In this document: positions 8,932 to 18,530 of the stretch, one piece after another
Layout of the letters: each line of letters begins with the position of its first letter
Numbering within the stretch: position 1 is the first letter of the stretch
NCBI RefSeq assembly: GCF_003287285.1
Contig: NZ_QMIG01000003.1
Span: 1 to 64,000 of the forward strand
DNA: 64,000 nucleotides
Source: Phytoactinopolyspora halophila
GTDB taxonomy: Bacteria; Actinomycetota; Actinomycetes; Jiangellales; Jiangellaceae
Direction of reading: 5' to 3'
Program-made: the position numbers and the translations under genes
The notes under the pieces: model-generated
Seen by the model: the letters and a program-made list of their open reading frames with translations, nothing else
Database searches by the model: none
Told to the model about the DNA's origin: nothing

Positions 8932-10984
8932 CCTTCTCGGCCACGCCGCTGCGGTCCAGGTACGGTGTCACGCCACCGAGGTGGAACGGCCAGCCGGCCC
9001 CGAGGATCATGCACAGGTCGATGTCTTGCGGCTCCGCGACCACACCGTCGTCGAGCATCAGCCGGATCTCCTGCGCCACCGCGTCGAGCACCCGTTCGCG
9101 CACCTGCTCGGCGGTCAGCTCCTGGTCTCCCTGCTCGATCAGCGCGGCGGTGTCGTCCTCCAGATAGGGCTTGCCGTGCTCGTCCCACGACCACACGCCC
9201 GGCTTGCCGGCCTCGACCAGCCGGCGCAGGTTCGGCGAGACCGGGTAGCGCTCGGGGAAGGCCGCGTGCAAGGACTCCAGCACGTGCAGGCCGACGGCGG
9301 GTCCGACCAGCTGGAGCAGCACGAACGGTGACATCGGCAGGCCGAGCTTCAGCAGCGCATTGTCGGCCACCTGGAGCGGCGTGCCGTCGTCGACGGCGCG
9401 CAGCACCTCGGCCATCACGCGCAGCAGGATGCGGTTGACGACGAAGGCGGGAGCATCCTTGACCAGGACGGGCGACTTCTTCAGCGTCTTGGCCGTCGCG
9501 AACGCGGTGGCCAGCGCGGCGTCGTCGGTGTGCTCCGCCCGCACGATCTCCAGCAGGGGCAGCACCGCTACCGGGTTGAAGAAGTGGAACCCGACGAGCC
9601 GGCCGGGGGCCTTCAGCACCGAGGCCATCTCGCTCACCGACAGCGACGACGTGTTGGTGGCGAGGATGCACTCCTCGGACACGATCGACTCGAGTTCGGT
9701 GAAGACCTGCTGCTTGACGCCCATCTCCTCGAAGACCGCCTCGATGACGAAATCGGCGTCCGCGAACACGGAGTTGTCGGTGGAGCCGCTGACCAGGGCC
9801 TTGTACCGGTTGGCCTGGTCGGGGGAGATGCGACCCTTGCCGAGCATCGTGTCGAGCTCGCCGTGCACGTAGCCGACGCCGCGCGAGACCCGTTCGTCGT
9901 CGAGATCGGTCATGATCACGGGAACCTCGAGCCGCCGCGCGAACAGCAGGGCGAGCTGGCTCGCCATGAGGCCAGCTCCAACCACCCCGACCTTGGTGAT
10001 CGGCCGCGCCAGCTCCTTGTCCGGCGCGCCGGCCGGGCGCTTGGCGCGGCGCTGGGTGAGGTCGAACGCGTAGAGCCCGGCACGCAGCTCTTCGGTCATG
10101 ATGAGATCGGCCAGGGCCTCGTCCTCGGCGGCGAAGCCCTCGTCCCGGCTCGTCGTGCGCGCGGCGGAGATCAGCTCCAGGGCCGTGTAAGGGGCGGGCG
10201 CGGCGCCGTGCACCTTGCTGTCCGCGAACGCCCGGCCGCGGGCGACGGCTTGCTCCCACGCGTCCTCGTCGCGGTTGGGCTGCTGGCGCTCGACGGTGAC
10301 ATCTCCCCGCAGCACGCGTGCGGCCCACGTAAGCGACTGTTCGATGAAGTCCGCCGCATCCAGCGCGACGTCGGCGATTCCGAGCTCGGCGACCTGCGCA
10401 CCGGCGAGCATCCGGTTCTGGTTCAACGCGTTCTCGACGATGACCTTCACGGCGGTGTCCGGCCCGGCGATGTTGGGCAGCAACCACGCGCCGCCCCAGC
10501 CGGGAACGAGCCCGAGGAACACCTCGGGCAGCGCGACGCTCGACGCGGCCTTGCTCACCGTGCGGTACGTGCAGTTCAGGGCGATCTCCAGGCCGCCGCC
10601 GAGCGCCGCTCCGTTGATCAATCCGAACGTGGGCACCGGGCCGTCGCCGAGCTTGCCGAGCACGCGGTGGCCCAGCCGGGCGACCTCCAGCGCCTGCTCC
10701 CGATCGGTGAGCATGCCCATGGCCTTGAGATCCGCGCCGGCAGCGAGCACGAAGGGCTTGCCGGTGACGGCCACCGCAACGATTCCCGGCTGGGCATACG
10801 CGGCATCGATGGCCCGTTCCAGGCTGCGCAGGCCGGCCGGGCCCAGCGTGTTCGGCTTGGTGTGATCGTGGCCGTTGTCGAGCGTGATGAGCGCCGCCGT
10901 ACCAGCATCGGCCGGCAGCTCGACGAAACGCAGGTACGCGTGGGTGACGACTTCTTCGGGGTGCGAGATGTCGGACGTGGTCAT
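8879..10984 (-). CDS. fadB: Fatty-acid oxidation complex alpha subunit (enoyl-CoA hydratase/3-hydroxyacyl-CoA dehydrogenase)
   Basis: 701 residues from ATG 10984 (GGAG 10 bases upstream). The N-terminal crotonase domain (about 20-280) carries INGAALGGGLEIAL and the PEVFLGLVPGWGG oxyanion region. The 3-hydroxyacyl-CoA dehydrogenase domain starts near 330 with VGVVGAGLMASQLAL. It includes ATNTSSLSV and the catalytic FHFFNPV, with two C-terminal HAD domains. It catalyses steps 2 and 3 of beta-oxidation. Its start overlaps the thiolase stop (ATGA, 10981-10984), giving a classical fadA-fadB operon transcribed fadA first. Confidence 0.95.
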   Translation of the reverse strand: MTTSDISHPEEVVTHAYLRFVELPADAGTAALITLDNGHDHTKPNTLGPAGLRSLERAIDAAYAQPGIVAVAVTGKPFVLAAGADLKAMGMLTDREQALEVARLGHRVLGKLGDGPVPTFGLINGAALGGGLEIALNCTYRTVSKAASSVALPEVFLGLVPGWGGAWLLPNIAGPDTAVKVIVENALNQNRMLAGAQVAELGIADVALDAADFIEQSLTWAARVLRGDVTVERQQPNRDEDAWEQAVARGRAFADSKVHGAAPAPYTALELISAARTTSRDEGFAAEDEALADLIMTEELRAGLYAFDLTQRRAKRPAGAPDKELARPITKVGVVGAGLMASQLALLFARRLEVPVIMTDLDDERVSRGVGYVHGELDTMLGKGRISPDQANRYKALVSGSTDNSVFADADFVIEAVFEEMGVKQQVFTELESIVSEECILATNTSSLSVSEMASVLKAPGRLVGFHFFNPVAVLPLLEIVRAEHTDDAALATAFATAKTLKKSPVLVKDAPAFVVNRILLRVMAEVLRAVDDGTPLQVADNALLKLGLPMSPFVLLQLVGPAVGLHVLESLHAAFPERYPVSPNLRRLVEAGKPGVWSWDEHGKPYLEDDTAALIEQGDQELTAEQVRERVLDAVAQEIRLMLDDGVVAEPQDIDLCMILGAGWPFHLGGVTPYLDRSGVAEKVTGRRFLPAGVASLPAS

Positions 10985-12204
10985 CGGGCTGCATTCTCCT
11001 TCGCGACGCTGGCGTGATGCGGGTTCTCCCAGACGACGGTCCCGCCCATGCCGAGGCCGACGCACAGGGTGGTGATGCCGTAACGCACGTCCGGCCGTTC
11101 CTCGAACTGGCGGGCGAGCTGGGTCATGAGGCGCACCCCGGAGGAGGCCAGCGGGTGCCCGAGCGCGATGGCACCCCCGTACGGGTTGACCCGGGGATCG
11201 TCGTCGGCGAGGCCGAAGTGCTCGAGGTAGGCAAGGACCTGGACGGCGAACGCCTCGTTGATCTCGATGAGGCCGATGTCGTCCATGGACAGCCCGGCCT
11301 GGCGCAGCGCCCGCTCGGTGGCCGGCACCGGGCCGATCCCCATGACCTCGGGCTCGACACCGGTGAAGGCGTAGGCGACGAGCAGCATCTTGGGGGACAG
11401 GCCCAGGTCGGTGGCGGTGCCGGTGTCCGTGAGCAACGACGCCGTGGCGCCGTCGTTCAGCCCGGCGGAGTTGCCCGCGGTGATCCGCCCGTGCGCGCGA
11501 AACGGCGTGCGCAGCTCGGCGAGCGCTTCCACCGTGGTGCCCGGTCGCGGCGGCTCGTCCTTGGTGGCCAGGCCCCAGCCCTCCTCGGTGCTGCGGGTGG
11601 CGACCGGCACGAGGTCGGCCTGGATCTTGCCGTCCGCGTACGCTTTGGCCAGCTTCGCCTGGCTGGCGGCCGCGAAGGCGTCCGCGCGCTCCTTGGTCAG
11701 GTGCGGGTAGCGGTCGTGGATGTTCTCCGCCGTGTTGCCCATGACCAGCGCCGACGGGTCGACCAGCTGTTCGGAGAGGAACCGGGGATTGGGATCGATG
11801 CCCTCGCCCATGGGGTGGCGGCCCATGTGCTCGACGCCGCCGGCGATCACCGCGTCGTAGGCGCCGAAGGCGATGCCGCTGGCGGTGGTGGTGACTGCCG
11901 TCATTGCCCCGGCGCACATGCGGTCGATGGCGTAGCCCGGCACGCTGCGGGGGAGCCCGGCCAGCAGCGCCGCGCTACGGCCGATGGTGAGGCCCTGATC
12001 GCCGGTCTGGGTGGTGGCGGCGATGGCGACGTCGTCGACACGCTCGGGTGGCAGCTGCGGGTTGCGGCGCAGCAGGTCCCGGATGCAGTTGACCACGAGG
12101 TCGTCGGCACGGGTTTCGGCATACATGCTTCCGGCCTTGCCGAACGGTGTACGGACACCGTCGACGAAGGCGACGTCACGGACGTGGCGTGCGGTGTGCG
12201 GCAC
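10981..12204 (-). CDS. fadA: Acetyl-CoA acyltransferase (thiolase)
   Basis: 407 residues from GTG 12204, preceded by AGGAGG. It performs the thiolytic step of beta-oxidation. The nucleophilic Cys lies in DRMCAGAMTAV. The C-terminal signatures NEAFAV, GGAIALGHPLASSG and CVGLGMGGTVVWE contain the catalytic His and second Cys. It is the first gene of the fadA-fadB pair, and the translational coupling by ATGA overlap supports a functional multienzyme complex. The frame is open further upstream (12276) but without a ribosome site. Confidence 0.95.
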   Translation of the reverse strand: MPHTARHVRDVAFVDGVRTPFGKAGSMYAETRADDLVVNCIRDLLRRNPQLPPERVDDVAIAATTQTGDQGLTIGRSAALLAGLPRSVPGYAIDRMCAGAMTAVTTTASGIAFGAYDAVIAGGVEHMGRHPMGEGIDPNPRFLSEQLVDPSALVMGNTAENIHDRYPHLTKERADAFAAASQAKLAKAYADGKIQADLVPVATRSTEEGWGLATKDEPPRPGTTVEALAELRTPFRAHGRITAGNSAGLNDGATASLLTDTGTATDLGLSPKMLLVAYAFTGVEPEVMGIGPVPATERALRQAGLSMDDIGLIEINEAFAVQVLAYLEHFGLADDDPRVNPYGGAIALGHPLASSGVRLMTQLARQFEERPDVRYGITTLCVGLGMGGTVVWENPHHASVAKENAAR

Positions 12205-12280
12205 GGGAGACCCTCCTGGCTGGTGTCGAATGGGGCCGTTGACGACGATGCTACTCGCCAGTAACAAGTGCCACAACTGC

Positions 12281-12985
12281 TCACGCGTGCGCGACGTGTT
12301 TCAATGCTTCGCGCCGGGACAGGGGCGACAGCCGATCTCCGTGGATGCCGACGAACGTGCGCACCCACTCCGGATCCACCCGGGCATGCTGGCGCAGTGC
12401 CCACCCGATGCCCTTGCGGAGGAAGAAATCGGGATCGCCGGTGTTAGCCAGCACACATTCGCGCAGTAGCTCCACGTCCGTGTCCTCGCCCGAGCCCACC
12501 TGACAAATCACCGCCGTACGCCGGCGCCAGCGGTCCGGATCCCTGGCCCAGGCCCGGATGGTGGGCGCGGTCCTTTCCGGATGGGCACGCAGGACGCGGC
12601 CGACCAGCCGGATCGCGACATCGTCGACGTGATCCCACCACGCCCCGGTCACGATCATGTGATCGTAGAGGGGCAGCGAACTCAGCTCGCTGGACCACGC
12701 CTGATATGGGCGGGCCTGAGCGAGATCGCTCGCGGCATACCGTTCTTCCCGGAACTGCGCGCCGTCCCAGAGCGCCCGCACGGTGGCCTCCCAGCATTCC
12801 CGGTCGGAAAGGACGTGGTCGCGGAACACCGGGCGCAGCGCACGGACCCGGTCCGGCTTCTGGGCACCGAGGAACGGGATATCCGATTTCATGTAGGCCC
12901 GCATGGGCGCGGCCTTGGCCGGATCGGCCATCGCGCGCAAGGCGGCGCGGATCTCGGCAACGAGGCGTCCGTCTTCACCGGTCAC
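12281..12985 (-). CDS. DNA alkylation repair protein, AlkD-like HEAT-repeat family
   Basis: 234 residues from GTG 12985 (VTGEDGRLVAEIRAALRAMAD). The sequence fits the AlkD family: PAKAAPMRAYMKSDIPFLGAQKPDRVRALRP at the N-terminus, then helical repeats with DHMIVTGAWWDHVDDVA and DPDFFLRKGIGWALRQ. Family members excise N3- and N7-alkyl purines without base flipping. The trailing half keeps the conserved Trp/Asp-rich WWDHVD patch. It is divergent from the FAD oxidoreductase at 13052, so the 66-base gap must hold both promoters. Confidence 0.9.
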   Translation of the reverse strand: MTGEDGRLVAEIRAALRAMADPAKAAPMRAYMKSDIPFLGAQKPDRVRALRPVFRDHVLSDRECWEATVRALWDGAQFREERYAASDLAQARPYQAWSSELSSLPLYDHMIVTGAWWDHVDDVAIRLVGRVLRAHPERTAPTIRAWARDPDRWRRRTAVICQVGSGEDTDVELLRECVLANTGDPDFFLRKGIGWALRQHARVDPEWVRTFVGIHGDRLSPLSRREALKHVAHA

Positions 12986-13051
12986 GGCGACTACCTTAAA
13001 GGCGTGTCCGGGTAGATGATCACTCTGGGGGGAGATAGGCTGGCACCCTCC

Positions 13052-14458
13052 ATGAGCACTTCTTATGATCTCATCGTCATCGGTGCCGGACCGGCCGGTC
13101 TGGCTGCCGCATGGCGCGCTGCCCTGCGTGGTTTCTCGGTGGCCCTGCTGGAACGGGCAGACCACGTGGGGGGCATGGCGGCCTCGGTCGACGTCGCGGG
13201 CATCCGGGTGGATCAGGGTTCGCACCGCCTCGACCGGGCAACTCCCGGCTACCTGCTCGCCGATCTGCGTGAGCTGATGGGTGATGATCTTCAGCTGCGG
13301 CAGCGGTCGAGCCGGATCCGGGTGCTGGACAACTGGCTGTCCGTACCGTTGCGGGCCGACGAGGTGACCCGCCGGCTGCCGCGCTCCTTGCTTGCGCGGA
13401 TCGCGCGGGACTCGGCCACGACGTCGTTCCGGCGCGGCGGCAACGAGAGCTATGCCAGCGTGGTGCGCAGCCGGGTCGGCCCGGCGCTGTACGAGACGGT
13501 GTACGGGCCTCTCGCCGAGAAGCAGTGGGGCATCCCGGGAGACTGCATCAGTGCCGTGCAGGCATACCGGCAGGCGTCCCGGCTGAGCGCGTGGAAGGTG
13601 GCGGGGCGGGCCGTCGGCCGCATCCGCCGCAAGACCCAGGAAATCGCCGGGGGGTACTACTATCCTCGCCACGGCTTCGGCCGGCTGGTCGAGACGCTCG
13701 CCGACGCGGGCGCCGAGGCCGGCGTGGACATCAAGCTCGAAGCCGAGGTCGACCGGGTGCGCGTGTACGAGGACGAGGTGGAGGTCGCCACGCAAGACGG
13801 CGACGTCGTGCGGGGCGGGCTGGTCTTCTCCACGCTGCCGTTGCCGCTGCTGGCCCGCATCTCACGCCCGGCCCCCTCGCTGACCTCCATCGAGTCGGCC
13901 GCCCGGTTGCGCTACCGGGCCATGCTGCTCGTGTACATCGTGCACAAGGGGGGCCGCTGGAGCCCGTACGATTCCCACGACATCCCCGACCAGCGCACAC
14001 CCGTCCTGCGTATTTCCGAGCCGATGAATTACCGCGACAACCCGGACGATCCCAGCGATCGCTCGGTGCTGTGCGCGGAAATCCCGTGTTCCATGACCGA
14101 CGAGGTGTGGGGGCTGGACGACGAGTCGCTGGCCGACCTCGTCGACGAGACCCTCGGCATGACCGGGCTGCCCGGCGTGGAGCGCGCGCACGTGGAAACC
14201 CGCCGGCTCGGCCAGGTCTATCCGATCTACCGGCTGGGATACGAAGACGATCTCACCGAGGTGGATGCGTGGGCACGGATGATCCGCCGGATCGTCACCC
14301 TGGGCCGGCAGGGCCTGTTCGTGTTCGACAACGTCCACCAGGCACTGCTCATGGCCTACGACGCCGTCGACGCGATCCGCGAGGACGGCCGATTCGACCG
14401 CTACGCCTGGACCGTCGCGCGCGAACGCTTCGCCAAGTCCGCTGGCCACTACCACTGA
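13052..14458 (+). CDS. FAD-dependent amine-oxidase-type oxidoreductase
   Basis: 468 residues from ATG 13052 (GGGGGGAG about 17 bases upstream). The dinucleotide-binding GAGPAGLAAAW starts near residue 10, followed by HVGGMAASVDVAGIRVDQGSH. This is the pattern of the protoporphyrinogen-oxidase/phytoene-desaturase-like branch that also includes UDP-galactopyranose-mutase relatives. YGPLAEKQWG and YYYPRHGFGRLVETLAD are typical of uncharacterised bacterial members often linked to glycan biosynthesis. It is not the haem enzyme, which is at 18531. The substrate is unknown. Confidence 0.82.
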   Translation: MSTSYDLIVIGAGPAGLAAAWRAALRGFSVALLERADHVGGMAASVDVAGIRVDQGSHRLDRATPGYLLADLRELMGDDLQLRQRSSRIRVLDNWLSVPLRADEVTRRLPRSLLARIARDSATTSFRRGGNESYASVVRSRVGPALYETVYGPLAEKQWGIPGDCISAVQAYRQASRLSAWKVAGRAVGRIRRKTQEIAGGYYYPRHGFGRLVETLADAGAEAGVDIKLEAEVDRVRVYEDEVEVATQDGDVVRGGLVFSTLPLPLLARISRPAPSLTSIESAARLRYRAMLLVYIVHKGGRWSPYDSHDIPDQRTPVLRISEPMNYRDNPDDPSDRSVLCAEIPCSMTDEVWGLDDESLADLVDETLGMTGLPGVERAHVETRRLGQVYPIYRLGYEDDLTEVDAWARMIRRIVTLGRQGLFVFDNVHQALLMAYDAVDAIREDGRFDRYAWTVARERFAKSAGHYH

Positions 14459-14462
14459 ACGA

Positions 14463-15668
14463 TCATGCAGTCGCGAGCGCGTCCGCGACCGGGCCGGCAG
14501 TCAGCCTGATCTGCCACTCGCGCGCACCCCGGGCCCGGAAGGCCGCGGCCACGGCAGCCTCGGTGATCTGATCCGGCGGATCCCACGTGACCCGGCGCAG
14601 CACGTCCGGCGCCAGCAGGTTCTCCACGGGCAACGTGTGCGCCTCGGCGATTTCGGCGACGACGGCACGCACGGACGCCAACCGGGCGGCGGCTTCGGGT
14701 TCCCGCGAGGACCAGGTGCGCGCCGGGGGTGGACCGTCGTAGCGTGCGGTCTGCGAGGGAAGGTCGTCCTCGCTCAGCGCGCGGGCGCGCGTGATCGCCG
14801 CGAACCATCGGGTCGCCTCGCGGCGTTGTGCCCGCCCACGGAAGACCGATATGGCGGTCAGCTCCTCGAGGCTTGCCGGCTGCGCGATGGCGGCCTCGAC
14901 GATCGCGGTGTCGGGCAGGACGCGCCCGGGCGACAGGTTACGCTTGCGAGCGAGAGCGTCGCGGGCGTACCAGAGCTCGCGGACCATCGCGAGGCCACGG
15001 CGGTCACGCACCCGGTGCACCCCGGAGGTGCGCCGCCAGGGGTCGCTGCGCGGAGGCGGGGGAGGAGCCGCCACGATCGCCGCGAACTCCTCGTGGGCCC
15101 ACTCCAGCTTGCCGGCGTCGCGCAGGTCACGCTCCAGCGCGTCGCGCAACTCCAACAGGAGTTCGACGTCGAGGGCCGCATAGCGCAACCAGTCCGGCGG
15201 CAGCGGCCGGGTGGACCAGTCGACGGCGGAATGTCCCTTTTCCAGGTGGAACCCGAGCACGCTTTCGACGAGCGGGGCCAGGCCGACGCGGGGCAACCCC
15301 AGCAGCCGAGCGGCCAGCTCGGTGTCGAACAGCGTGGCCGGGCGCATGCCGATATCCGCCAGGCACGGCAGATCCTGATGTGCCGCGTGCAAGACCCATT
15401 CGGCGTCGCCAACCACGGTGCCCAGGGTCGAGAGATCCGGCACGCCCAGGGGGTCGAACAGGAAGGTCCCGGCTTTCGCCCGGCGTAGCTGTACGAGATA
15501 GGCGCGCTGTCCGTAGCGATAGCCCGACGCTCGCTCGGCATCGATGGCCACGGGACCGTGACCGCCGGCGACGGATGTGACTGCGGAACGCAGCGCGCGC
15601 TCGTCGGCAACGACATCGGGTAACCCGTCACGCGGCTCGGTCAGCGGGACGGCTGGTTCAGAGGTCAC
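14463..15668 (-). CDS. rnd: Ribonuclease D-like 3'-5' exonuclease with HRDC domain
   Basis: 401 residues. The DEDDy exonuclease domain (about 20-215) shows Exo I DAERASGYRY, Exo II HAAHQDLPCLAD and Exo III YAALDVELL. An HRDC helical domain follows, roughly 225-310. It trims tRNA and other RNA 3' ends. The start overlaps the DUF3000 gene stop (15665-15668, ATGA), so the two are translationally coupled, an arrangement I know from other actinobacteria. It converges on the FAD oxidoreductase with a 4-base gap. Confidence 0.92.
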   Translation of the reverse strand: MTSEPAVPLTEPRDGLPDVVADERALRSAVTSVAGGHGPVAIDAERASGYRYGQRAYLVQLRRAKAGTFLFDPLGVPDLSTLGTVVGDAEWVLHAAHQDLPCLADIGMRPATLFDTELAARLLGLPRVGLAPLVESVLGFHLEKGHSAVDWSTRPLPPDWLRYAALDVELLLELRDALERDLRDAGKLEWAHEEFAAIVAAPPPPPRSDPWRRTSGVHRVRDRRGLAMVRELWYARDALARKRNLSPGRVLPDTAIVEAAIAQPASLEELTAISVFRGRAQRREATRWFAAITRARALSEDDLPSQTARYDGPPPARTWSSREPEAAARLASVRAVVAEIAEAHTLPVENLLAPDVLRRVTWDPPDQITEAAVAAAFRARGAREWQIRLTAGPVADALATA

Positions 15669-16279
15669 CTGCGTTGCTGCCGTGGTTTGCGGTTGGGGAT
15701 GGCGACGACGCCGCTGGGCAGGGGCACCAGCCCGGCGGCCGTGCTCAAGGCGTCCGCCCAGGCGAGCGCGTGCGTTTCGAGGTCGGGCTCAAGCGGGGTC
15801 CACGAGGCACGGATCTCGACGTCGGCGGTGGCAGGTTGGCTGGCCATGCCGCCGAAACCTTCGGACGCGGCACGCGTGACGGTGCCGCTGGCGGCCGTAT
15901 ACGGCGCGGAACGGCCGTCGAGCGCGTCAGTCAGCCAGCTCCACGCCACCGGGAGGAGCATGGGGTCCGCGCCGATGTCTGGTTCGAGGCTGGCCTGGAT
16001 GTACGTCACCAGACGGAACTCCCCGTGCCAGGTCTCGTGACCACCGGGCTCGTGCAGCAATACGAGCCGGCCCGTCGCCGCCGCGGTGGCATCGTCCTCG
16101 GGATGGGTGTCGGGGAACACGTCGGCGCTGAGGGCGAACGTGTACGTCGCCAGCCGCTTGGGAGGCGACAGCTCGTCGACATGGACCTCGGGCCGGAATT
16201 GGGCAGAACACAATGTCTCGACCGCCCGCACGAAGGCGGCCGGAGCCTCCGGCTGGAGGTGCTCGCTGCTCCTCGCCAC
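15665..16279 (-). CDS. DUF3000 domain protein
   Basis: About 204 residues from GTG 16279 (VARSSEHLQPEAPAAFVRAV). The conserved PEVHVDELSPPKRLATYTFAL and VAWSWLTDAL blocks match the actinobacteria-specific DUF3000 family, function unknown. It is upstream of and coupled to rnd by a 4-base overlap and divergent from hemE. The position between rnd and hemE is conserved in many actinomycetes. The start is uncertain because no strong ribosome site is seen; the frame is open to 16513, over the start of hemE. Confidence 0.85.
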   Translation of the reverse strand: MARSSEHLQPEAPAAFVRAVETLCSAQFRPEVHVDELSPPKRLATYTFALSADVFPDTHPEDDATAAATGRLVLLHEPGGHETWHGEFRLVTYIQASLEPDIGADPMLLPVAWSWLTDALDGRSAPYTAASGTVTRAASEGFGGMASQPATADVEIRASWTPLEPDLETHALAWADALSTAAGLVPLPSGVVAIPNRKPRQQRR

Positions 16280-16346
16280 ATCTCGCAGGTTAAGTCGGAT
16301 AACGCCCAGTGTCAGCGAGGCACGCCCAACATGAAACGATTGACCT

Positions 16347-17363
16347 GTGAAAAACAGCCTACTGGTCCGTACCTGCCGGGGGATCCGGTCCGGGCGGCCA
16401 CCGGTGTGGTTCATGCGCCAGGCGGGCCGGTCGCTACCCGAATATCGCCAGGTACGCGAGGGCATGTCGATGCTCGAATCGTGCCAGCGCCCGGACATGG
16501 TCGTCGAGATCACGATGCAGCCGGTACGGCGTTACGGCGTGGACGGCGCGATCTTCTTCTCCGACATCGTCGTGCCGTTGAAGGCGATCGGACTGGACAT
16601 CGAGATCGAACCGGGCGTCGGGCCCGTCGTCGCCGAACCGATCCGCCGGCCAGCCGACCTTGAGCGCCTGCGACCGCTGGAGCCCGACGACGTGAGCTTC
16701 GCCACGGAGGCTGTTCGGGGCCTGCTGGGCGAGCTCGGGGAGACGCCGCTGATCGGGTTCGCCGGAGCGCCGTTCACCCTGGCGTCGTACCTCGTCGAGG
16801 GCGGGCCGTCGCGGCACCACGAGCGAACCAAGGCCCTGATGCACAGCCAGCCGGATCTCTGGCACGACCTGCTCGCCCGCGTGGCCCAGATGTCGGCCAC
16901 CTACCTGCAAGTCCAGGTCGCCGCAGGCGCCAGCGTGGTGCAGCTGTTCGACTCGTGGGCCGGAGCGCTGTCACGTGCCGACTACGAACGGTTCGTTCTC
17001 CCGCACAGCACCACGGTGCTGCAGAGCGTCCGCGACGTGCCCCGTATCCACTTCGGCGTCGGCACGTCGGAGTTCCTTGACCTCATGGCAGGTGCTGGCG
17101 CCGACGTCGTCGGCGTGGACTGGCGGCTCGCGCTGGACGAGGCGGCGCGCCGGGTCCCGGGCACGGTGCTGCAAGGAAACCTCGATCCCGCGCTGCTGCT
17201 GGCGGACTGGCCGGTGATCGAGGCCGAGATCGAGCGGATCGTCACCGAGGGGCGCGCCGCGCCGGGCCACGTCTTCAATCTCGGACACGGCGTCTTGCCG
17301 TCGACGGATCCCGATGTGCTCGCCGCGGTGGTGGAGCACATCCACACCCTCAGTACCCGCTGA
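16347..17363 (+). CDS. hemE: Uroporphyrinogen decarboxylase
   Basis: 338 residues, GTG start. It converts uroporphyrinogen III to coproporphyrinogen III. The N-terminal signature [17 protein letters not shown] (about residues 19-35) with its catalytic Arg and the second signature [16 protein letters not shown] are intact, as is [13 protein letters not shown] near the C-terminus. It leads the haem cluster, with hemY and hemQ 1.2 kb further on across a minus-strand gene. The stop codon lies inside the left arm of a long hairpin (17357-17413). Confidence 0.97.
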   Translation: MKNSLLVRTCRGIRSGRPPVWFMRQAGRSLPEYRQVREGMSMLESCQRPDMVVEITMQPVRRYGVDGAIFFSDIVVPLKAIGLDIEIEPGVGPVVAEPIRRPADLERLRPLEPDDVSFATEAVRGLLGELGETPLIGFAGAPFTLASYLVEGGPSRHHERTKALMHSQPDLWHDLLARVAQMSATYLQVQVAAGASVVQLFDSWAGALSRADYERFVLPHSTTVLQSVRDVPRIHFGVGTSEFLDLMAGAGADVVGVDWRLALDEAARRVPGTVLQGNLDPALLLADWPVIEAEIERIVTEGRAAPGHVFNLGHGVLPSTDPDVLAAVVEHIHTLSTR

Positions 17364-17413
17364 TCATGAACAGGAAGCGACCACATAGGTCGCTTACTGT
17401 TCATGATCAGCGG
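17357..17413. terminator. Near-perfect 26-base stem hairpin behind hemE (TGATCATGAAC family)
   Basis: Arms 17357-17382 and 17388-17413 match at 25 of 26 bases over a 5-base loop. Each outer arm reads CCGCTGATCATGAACAG. The hairpin includes the hemE stop and lies between the convergent hemE and DUF4349 genes, so it probably terminates both. A sister hairpin with the same TGATCATGAAC head is at 61503-61557. Confidence 0.85.
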
Positions 17414-17437
17414 GACGAGGGGGGCGGAGGTGGGCGG

Positions 17438-18364
17438 TCAGGTGGACGGGGACGGCTCGGGCTGGGGCTCGGAGCGCACGCGCCGGCGCCGGAACCAGTA
17501 CCACAGCGCGACGGCGAGCGGCCCCGCGATGATCAGGAACGGGAGGATGGCGCCGAGCACCGCCGTCGCCACGACGAGCACGCCGACGAACGCGTCCCAC
17601 CCGGCGCCGAGGCCGGACAGGAAGCCCGGTGTGCCGGCCTCCTCCGTGTCGCCTTCCTCGTCCAGCTCGAACGTCACCGTGACGGTCGCCAGGGAGGTCT
17701 GATCTTCCAGGTGCTCCTGCCGGGACAGCAGCGCGTCGAGATCGGCCTCGCGCCGGGCGAGCTCGCTCTCGATGGAGACGATGTCACTGACGTCTTCGGC
17801 CTCCTGCAGGAGCTCCTGGATCCGCGCGATACTCGCGCGTTGCGACTCGATCCGCGACTCGACATCGACGACCTCGTGCGTGACATCCTCCGCGGTGCGG
17901 CTACGGTCAGCGACGTCGCCGAGATCCTCCAGCTCGGAGACCGCGTCGGCGTGCTCGTCCGACGGGATGCGCAGCGTGAGCGTCGCACGCTCTTCCGTGG
18001 CTCGCTCGTTGGCCACGAAGCCCCCCGCACCCTGCGTGATGGATGTCGCCCGCTCCGTCGCCTCGTCGAGATCCTCCGTGACGACCCGCAGCTCGACCGT
18101 GTAGATGATGTCGCGGCCCAGCGCCTGCTCTTGCACCTGATCGATGACGCCGCCGGCGTCCTCCGAGGCGGCGCCGTCACCGCCGGGGGCGTCCATGTCG
18201 CCGGCGTCCGCGCGCTCCGGCGCGGCGCCCTCCTCGATATTGGCGTCCCCCGCGGCCTGCTCGTCCTTGGTCGCATCGTCAGCGCCACCACATGCGGCCA
18301 GGGCCAGCACCGCTGCGATCGCCGCGTATCCTATTACCATCCGTCGGTGCACGGTCTCCTCCAC
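17438..18364 (-). CDS. DUF4349 domain lipoprotein
   Basis: 308 residues. A signal peptide ends in the lipobox ALAACGG, so the mature protein is lipid-anchored. An acidic low-complexity stretch (about 30-70) leads into the DUF4349 domain (about 85-290). That domain has the beta strand DIIYTVELRVVTEDLDEA, a central coiled coil (SRIESQRASIARIQELLQEAE) and a C-terminal transmembrane helix followed by RRRRVR. Related proteins act at the envelope; the role is unknown. The start may be the first ATG or the internal GTG/ATG within 9 codons. It is divergent from hemY. Confidence 0.85.
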   Translation of the reverse strand: MEETVHRRMVIGYAAIAAVLALAACGGADDATKDEQAAGDANIEEGAAPERADAGDMDAPGGDGAASEDAGGVIDQVQEQALGRDIIYTVELRVVTEDLDEATERATSITQGAGGFVANERATEERATLTLRIPSDEHADAVSELEDLGDVADRSRTAEDVTHEVVDVESRIESQRASIARIQELLQEAEDVSDIVSIESELARREADLDALLSRQEHLEDQTSLATVTVTFELDEEGDTEEAGTPGFLSGLGAGWDAFVGVLVVATAVLGAILPFLIIAGPLAVALWYWFRRRRVRSEPQPEPSPST

Positions 18365-18530
18365 GATTCAGCGGAACGTTGCGGCAGATATGTCGCGAAA
18401 ACGCGGTGGATATCTGCCATGGATCGGTATGCGGTTCGGGCCCGTCCGCTTTCTGTCTGTTCGGACGGAAGGGCCGAGCCGATGGTTGCAGGCGGCATGA
18501 TTACGATCGGGCTACGGGAGGGTGAAGCCG